Shown here piece by piece: positions 58,837 through 64,000 of a DNA stretch of 64,000 nucleotides. The notes below the pieces were generated by a model that searched no databases, was not told the DNA's origin, and saw only the letters and a list, made by a program, of their open reading frames with translations. Source of the DNA: Clavelina lepadiformis (taxonomy: Eukaryota; Chordata; Ascidiacea; Aplousobranchia; Clavelinidae); assembly GCF_947623445.1 (NCBI RefSeq), contig NC_135242.1, positions 7,874,001-7,938,000 of the forward strand, in the 5' to 3' direction. The position numbers were made by a program, and so were the translations under genes. How positions within the stretch are numbered: position 1 is the first letter of the stretch; each line of letters opens with the position of its first letter.

Positions 58837-60034
58837 AACGTCCGCTTTCACCACTGCTTGACGTGCAAATTACAGAACAGAATCGATGTTGCTATTTCTA
58901 ATTGTAAACAGCATATTATTATTATGTGTGAAATTTGGTTTACTGATTCCTTTATCTTTTACGCTGAATAAATTAAATGATTACGAATTCATCCACAAAA
59001 CATCTACAACCCAGTGTAAACACTCCGATTTTGTTCGTTATACATAACGAGCAACAAAATAAAAAAATCAAATTTATTTATGCAATTGTCTCCATCGGCG
59101 CAACCTATTCGCAGTTCGCCAATGCAAATGGTTTGTTCGTGAAAAGTTACGGTATCCTAAAAACAACATTTTTGTAAAACAGTAACCCGCAATTATCTAA
59201 GCGTGCTTTCGTCCTGAAAACTTTGCTTGATTTTAGGGTTTACGAAAAGAATTTTAAAAATAGCTTTTGTAACTGTAAAAGTCGGCAGGGTGTTCACGTT
59301 TTGAACGAAATTCGTCTAAACAACCATGAGTAATTTCTGTTGTCCATCTTTAGCTCAAAAGGATCGATTTCGCTATATCATGACTTTTACGACAATCATA
59401 AAATAATGATGAGTAGTGTGACTTTGCGAAATTTTGAACAGGATCCGCCCTGTTTCCGGTTTGCATTTTCTTGTAAAATTTTGGAATGGAAACAAGTGAA
59501 TTAACTTCCCACAACAATAAGCATGCATATTGCATATGCATTTGGTAATGTTTTGGGATTGACAAGGACGAACTTTAAACTTCAGAAAGACACAAAGCTG
59601 CTAATACGACACAGAGCAGCCTGCTTATGACGTATTAAGTTACCCTAAATTCTACCCTAATTCAAGTGACAAGAATATAATTGCATCAAGCAAAATAGCC
59701 TAGTCTTTTTAAAGAATTTGACTTACAAAAAATTCTTTTTTGCATCAGTGCAATATACGGCAGAGATCCGCTTGATCAAATCTCCCACGCGATAACTTTT
59801 ATATATCATTGCCCTGGCCCTATTTCCAACTAACTTATACTTACTGGCGTTTGAATATTGCAAAATGTTTTTTTTATTTACCCGACATATTAAAGGTAAA
59901 CAAACACACAATAAAAATTTTGATACGTCTATATATAAACAGGTTTTAACGGAAATAGGACTGCAAAAACTTTAGGCAGATCATTGCAGCAGACACTTCA
60001 TTTTTCGTTTTCATTCAGTTTCACATTTTCAATC
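58837..60034. other. XPNPEP1 3' flank, nothing further recognised
   Basis: AATAAA near 58967 (GAATAAATTAAATG) may be the XPNPEP1 polyadenylation signal. The remaining sequence has no supported feature. Confidence 0.5.
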
Positions 60035-60406
60035 AGAGTCAGTGACTTGACTCAAGTCACATTTTGCAAAGGCTTTTTTGGATTCGAGTTTCTTCCTAAG
60101 AAATTACTTGGCTCAAGTCAGTTATTTATGTTACTGTTGTAAATTAGGATTCCGCATTTAGGTAAAACGATTGTTTTGCTTCCGTCCAAACACATTACAG
60201 TGCAATATAAAATGACGCTTTTTGTCTATGAGCGCGGAAGGGGCAGCAAGAGCTTTTGTATCGCTTGACTTCAGATATAATATGACTTGAATGGACTCGA
60301 TTCTTATTTTCCAAATGACACGACTTGACTTGAGTCACTACTTCAAAAGAACTTTACTTGATTTGCGACTCGATTTTGATGACTTGATTACGAGTTTACC
60401 ACCCTG
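60035..60406. repeat. GACTTGA-rich dispersed repeat, hAT-like right end
   Basis: Dense GACTTGACT/AGTCAAGTC and ACTCAAGTC motifs on both strands, ending CGAGTTTACCACCCTG. Its inverse, CAGGGTGGTAAACTCG, looks like a hAT terminus. The left end and target duplication were not found. Confidence 0.5.
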
Positions 60407-60460
60407 TTTTTAACACAAAAAACTTCCTTTTTGCAACTTGAGTTTACTATTCGACAGACT

Positions 60461-63265
60461 TCACCACTTAGGCGACTTGCAAAAGAGTCGTTTAAAGGCC
60501 CGGCGAAAGTCTTTGTTAAATACAGTATACAAGATTGGATTGATTCCGCTATTAAGATAACCGAGCCAGAAAAACACTTTGAAGAGAATCGTGTCAATAC
60601 AGCATGTCCGGCAGACGGCGTAAATGAGGTAGGTCTGCAAAACAAACGCCATACCTTCAGTAGCTGGTTTGGAAGATATAAATACTGGATAAGTTTTATT
60701 GAAACATCAAGTGAATTACTGGCTGTAGTGAAAATACGCTTACAGAAAAGAAGGGCATCCAGCAGAACATGAAGCAACCGGTCACCACGCAAATAATAAA
60801 GACGAATCTTCTTTCCCGACGGGATGCGCCCATGCATGTGCTCTGTGTTGACATTGTACTGCATCGACGAGAAACTGACCTATATGTCAACACATGGTAG
60901 TCAATTATTACAGCCTTTGCTTTTCAAGTTTATAAGCTTAGTTAGGAACCATTTACTACACTGCAAGGAGGTAAAAACTTCCGCTTGAAAGTACATCTAA
61001 GCGGACGACATCAAAAATTGTGACGTGACGCATGCGATCAAAATCATAATTAAATGAAAAGGGGATTATGCGATCCTAATTGGAAGTTAGCCAGGCAGGT
61101 ATGGAAACAGCAACTTGATAGAAACCTGGGAAATGTTCAGAGTAGTTATATAATTGACGCAAAAGCGGCACGCTTACAGCAGTAGTGTAATGGATATTTA
61201 AATTATAACGCCAAAACCAGTGTAAGGAGTTATCATCAACGTACGTTCTTCTGCTAGATATAACTGAAGTAAGACTTTGTAAACGACTTCTTGCATTTTC
61301 TGCCATGTCGGAAATATCCGTCCTAGAAAGCGTTGGCCTCTTAACCACAATCCTTGGATTTGAGGCATAATTCTTCTGTTGTACCGGACAAATTTTCTCA
61401 CAGCAAGCTAGGAACCACATTTTGCCCTGTCGATCAATTACCCGATCATTGTCAGGTATGTTTAGCGCATTGGTGCTCGAAGCTAATCGAGATACAAGGG
61501 TGCTGCGTAAATCTTCTGATGAGAACGTTCCTTTTCGGGTTACGGGAATTTTCGGAATCGCAGGACGTTCCAGAAATAGACTATTTTCGTGTAACTCGCA
61601 ATCCGGTTCATTTAATGCTGTTGCTGATATCAAATTCACATCGTCACATGACTGCAAAAATCAAAAACATGTATTTGTAAATAAACAATCAGAGCAAAAT
61701 AATTTACAACGAAGTAGAATAACCTAAAAACAAGTAAAGTAAGTTTGCCAATATATACCATCGATAAATCCTTGCGCTCAAGTCTTGGTGAATGTTCGTC
61801 GGTAGGTGGTGACAGAAATTCTCCCTTACCCCATCTTGGCTGATTACTCGTGATGAATTCACACTTGAAATCTTTTGCTTCCGATCCGAGCAGTTTTATA
61901 TCACAGGATTTTGAAAGTGTTACTTTTTCAGACCGCAGCATTTCAGGACTTCCATTAGAGTCCTCGCTGCCATTGTCACTGTCTAATCTATTGGTGTTTC
62001 TTCTGGTAACATACTTCCCACAATGTACAGCAGCACGTTCGTCTGCAAATGGCAATATTTTTTACTGTATAACCAGTTGATAAATTTCTTAAAACGAACA
62101 TTACTTCCTCAAACAAAAGCGCTCAGCCTGTAATTCTTACAGTTCTTGGTTTTATTCACGATAAAACATATGAAGGTAACCTTGATGATTGTTACTCCCA
62201 GCTCGCCACTTCCACTTTCCTTCGTCAGTGACGATGTTGTCGTGGTGATTGTTGGATAGATATCGTAATTTCACTTCCGTCATATTAACATGTTGCCTGA
62301 GAGATAATATCAAGAATTATATTAATGAAGTGTCTATAATTAAAGATTTTATCTGATAGGCTTTTCCAGTAAAAACACATCAGTTAGATTTTATCAGTTT
62401 GGCGATGCAATCATTTTACTGCACATTTGTTCCATTTAACGCCATAAACATCTAACTTCTATATTCCTATGTATGTATAAGCCATAAATCATATATCGGT
62501 TTTATAGTTAAAGTTTTATTTCGATGCAATTCTTGAAAATGAAACAATATTTTATACGGTTCTCATAAATACCTATGTGACACACGCAGCTCTGACCAAG
62601 TAGTCAAAACTCAAAAATAGTGGTAAACGTTAATTTCAAAGGTTATTCGTTACATTTACAAAATTATACTAAAATTGTAGTCCAAATTAACAAGGGGGAT
62701 CAAGCTGTTTACTGGTTTACTGTAAGTCAACCATATAGGCCATAAGGTGATATGTTTTTTATTAAATTCCTTTTGATTACCTCTGGGCTCGCCGAGATCG
62801 TCTTGCAGCTTCTAGCTTCCTCCCTATCATATAGATCTTGATGTAAACCGGAAAAATGATGCAGCTCGGAATAAAGAACGACAAAGAGCAGGATAGTATG
62901 ATAAACCTGAAAAGAACAATGGGAATTTAAACTAATAACAACTTATAGTTTATATCCTATAGATACCTACATAGATATCTATATGGATATAGATAGATGG
63001 TATCTTATAGTTTAAATCAAGTAAACGTTTTATAACGAAAGTTGATATCGAAAACATACTAAATGCCAACATGCATAAGGTTAATAAATATTTTGACCTT
63101 AATGTTTAAACGATACAAGGCATACAAAAATAGTTTAACGCGTATAGGTTGCATAGCTTACCAGGAGGAATCATTAATAAAGCACTCCTGGTGTGTTTCT
63201 CCGTGAATTATCTCTGTATTTCCAGAAAATGGAAGCAGTGACACTGCGGCTGCGTAAATCCAGAC
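60461..63265 (-). CDS. Aminergic GPCR (alpha2-adrenergic/dopamine D2-like), 5' partial
   Basis: Seven exons read leftwards: 63265-63162, 62906-62781, 62296-62181, 62042-61759, 61651-61245, 60879-60744 and 60634-60461 (TGA). Phases close throughout. Exon 1 here covers late TM4 and ECL2 with the disulfide Cys (ECFINDSSW). Exon 2 is TM5, with [18 protein letters not shown] and [12 protein letters not shown]. Four exons then encode a very long third intracellular loop of about 300 residues, rich in Ser, Arg and Lys. TM6 is [20 protein letters not shown], with the CWxPFF switch. TM7 is [20 protein letters not shown], with NPxxY, followed by [11 protein letters not shown], whose Cys may be palmitoylated. 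A long ICL3 with a short C-tail suggests Gi coupling. TM1-3, including the amine-binding Asp, lie right of the window, so the ligand cannot be named. Confidence 0.85.
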
Positions 63266-64000
63266 CTACAAAGAAATTTATTTAGTTTTAACTGAAAAAA
63301 CACATCGATTTTGAAATTGAAATCTAGATAATGTATTTCTGTTTGCTTTAATTAAATAAACCCAAGGTAAAAAGGCCATAGCCAGCACCTTGTGCATTTC
63401 GTGCTTCTGTTGTAGCATTCAGAGCACATTATATTGATTTATCGGATAGGCTTTATATGCCAGGTTAACTAAAGCCATAAGCGATTCCAGTTGTACACGG
63501 CAATCCGTACTCAATTTCAGCGGAGCTTTAAAAGACTAACGGTACAAAAGTATTTTGTTGTGTATACGCGTTTTGTATACATTGTTGGAAGATAAGATAG
63601 CGCATATACAGCTCTGTACCCTCGCGAGTAGTGTTGTGGGAATAATCAAACGCATTCTATTCATTGCCGGCGCAAATATGTCACGACTGTCACGTGCATT
63701 TGAAATTAATCAAATTCCGAGTTCTTGTGAAATATGAACAATAGACAGGTGTCATCTTCACAAATGGAGACATATGGCAGCAGCCATTTTAAATTTCATA
63801 TTAGGGCATATACTGTATAAGCAACATAATAGCAATAGGGTCTTGAATCGATTAGAAAGAAAAAAGAATTCGAGCAGAATATATTTCAGAGGAGAATAAT
63901 TGAATTGACGTTGACGCCATTGTGAAACACAAAAGTCAGTCATCGATTTGGGTCTCGTAACTATTATGATGTTGACGAGTAAAAACTATCTTGGTACAAT
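63266..64000. other. Intron of the GPCR gene, nothing else recognised
   Basis: Sequence 5' (on the minus strand) of the TM4 exon. No further exon with GPCR motifs was found before the window edge. Confidence 0.5.

Noticed and set aside
1..64000. CRISPR arrays, operons or prokaryotic signals
   Set aside because: The sequence is spliced animal nuclear DNA; no regularly spaced direct repeats of that kind were seen.

Overview
This is a eukaryotic (animal) nuclear window, AT-rich, with intron-containing protein genes and abundant DNA transposon and retroelement debris. Short introns (about 50-1500 bp), four GGGTTA units near 17.04 kb and a metazoan gene set suggest an invertebrate deuterostome, possibly a tunicate; that placement is inference, and no rRNA or mitochondrial marker is present to fix it. 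Exons were assembled by hand from GT-AG boundaries, phase continuity and recalled protein families. The splice phases close in every gene model given.

Layout. 53-1371 (+): last five exons of CFAP206, a ciliary axoneme protein. 2550-5833 (+): RNF103-like membrane RING E3 ligase with a 23-nt microexon. 6922-8217 (-): POFUT2, intronless, convergent with RNF103. 8.2-19.5 kb: intergenic, with hAT-type MITEs, a LINE remnant, a decayed 2.0-kb TIR element and a 158-bp palindromic MITE carrying telomere-like repeats. 19505-23372 (+): AIFM2/FSP1-like gene A. 24974-26983: second copy of the TIR element, with an open transposase-like frame. 28036-36370: decayed Ty3/Gypsy element with LTRs, interrupted by a 3.76-kb long-TIR element (31409-35171) that encodes a FEN1/XPG-like nuclease. 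37106-38214: internally deleted hAT. 38913-42152 (+): AIFM2-like gene B, a paralogue of A with the same eight-exon structure. 45362-48061 (+): WSCD-like sulfotransferase. 52277-58836 (+): XPNPEP1 (cytosolic aminopeptidase P), complete in 16 exons. 60461-63265 (-): 3' two-thirds of an aminergic GPCR (alpha2-adrenergic/D2-like) whose 5' exons lie past the right edge.

The genes do not form one pathway. They cover cilia (CFAP206), ER quality control (RNF103, POFUT2), quinone redox defence (the AIFM2-like pair), Golgi sulfation (WSCD), peptide turnover (XPNPEP1) and amine signalling (GPCR). The AIFM2 pair is a local duplication now separated by about 15.5 kb, most of it mobile elements. Gene B has lost both the N-terminal myristoylation glycine and the C-terminal FAD-motif aspartate. 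The best candidate for something little described is the long-TIR element with a FEN1-like nuclease and no transposase domain that I recognise.
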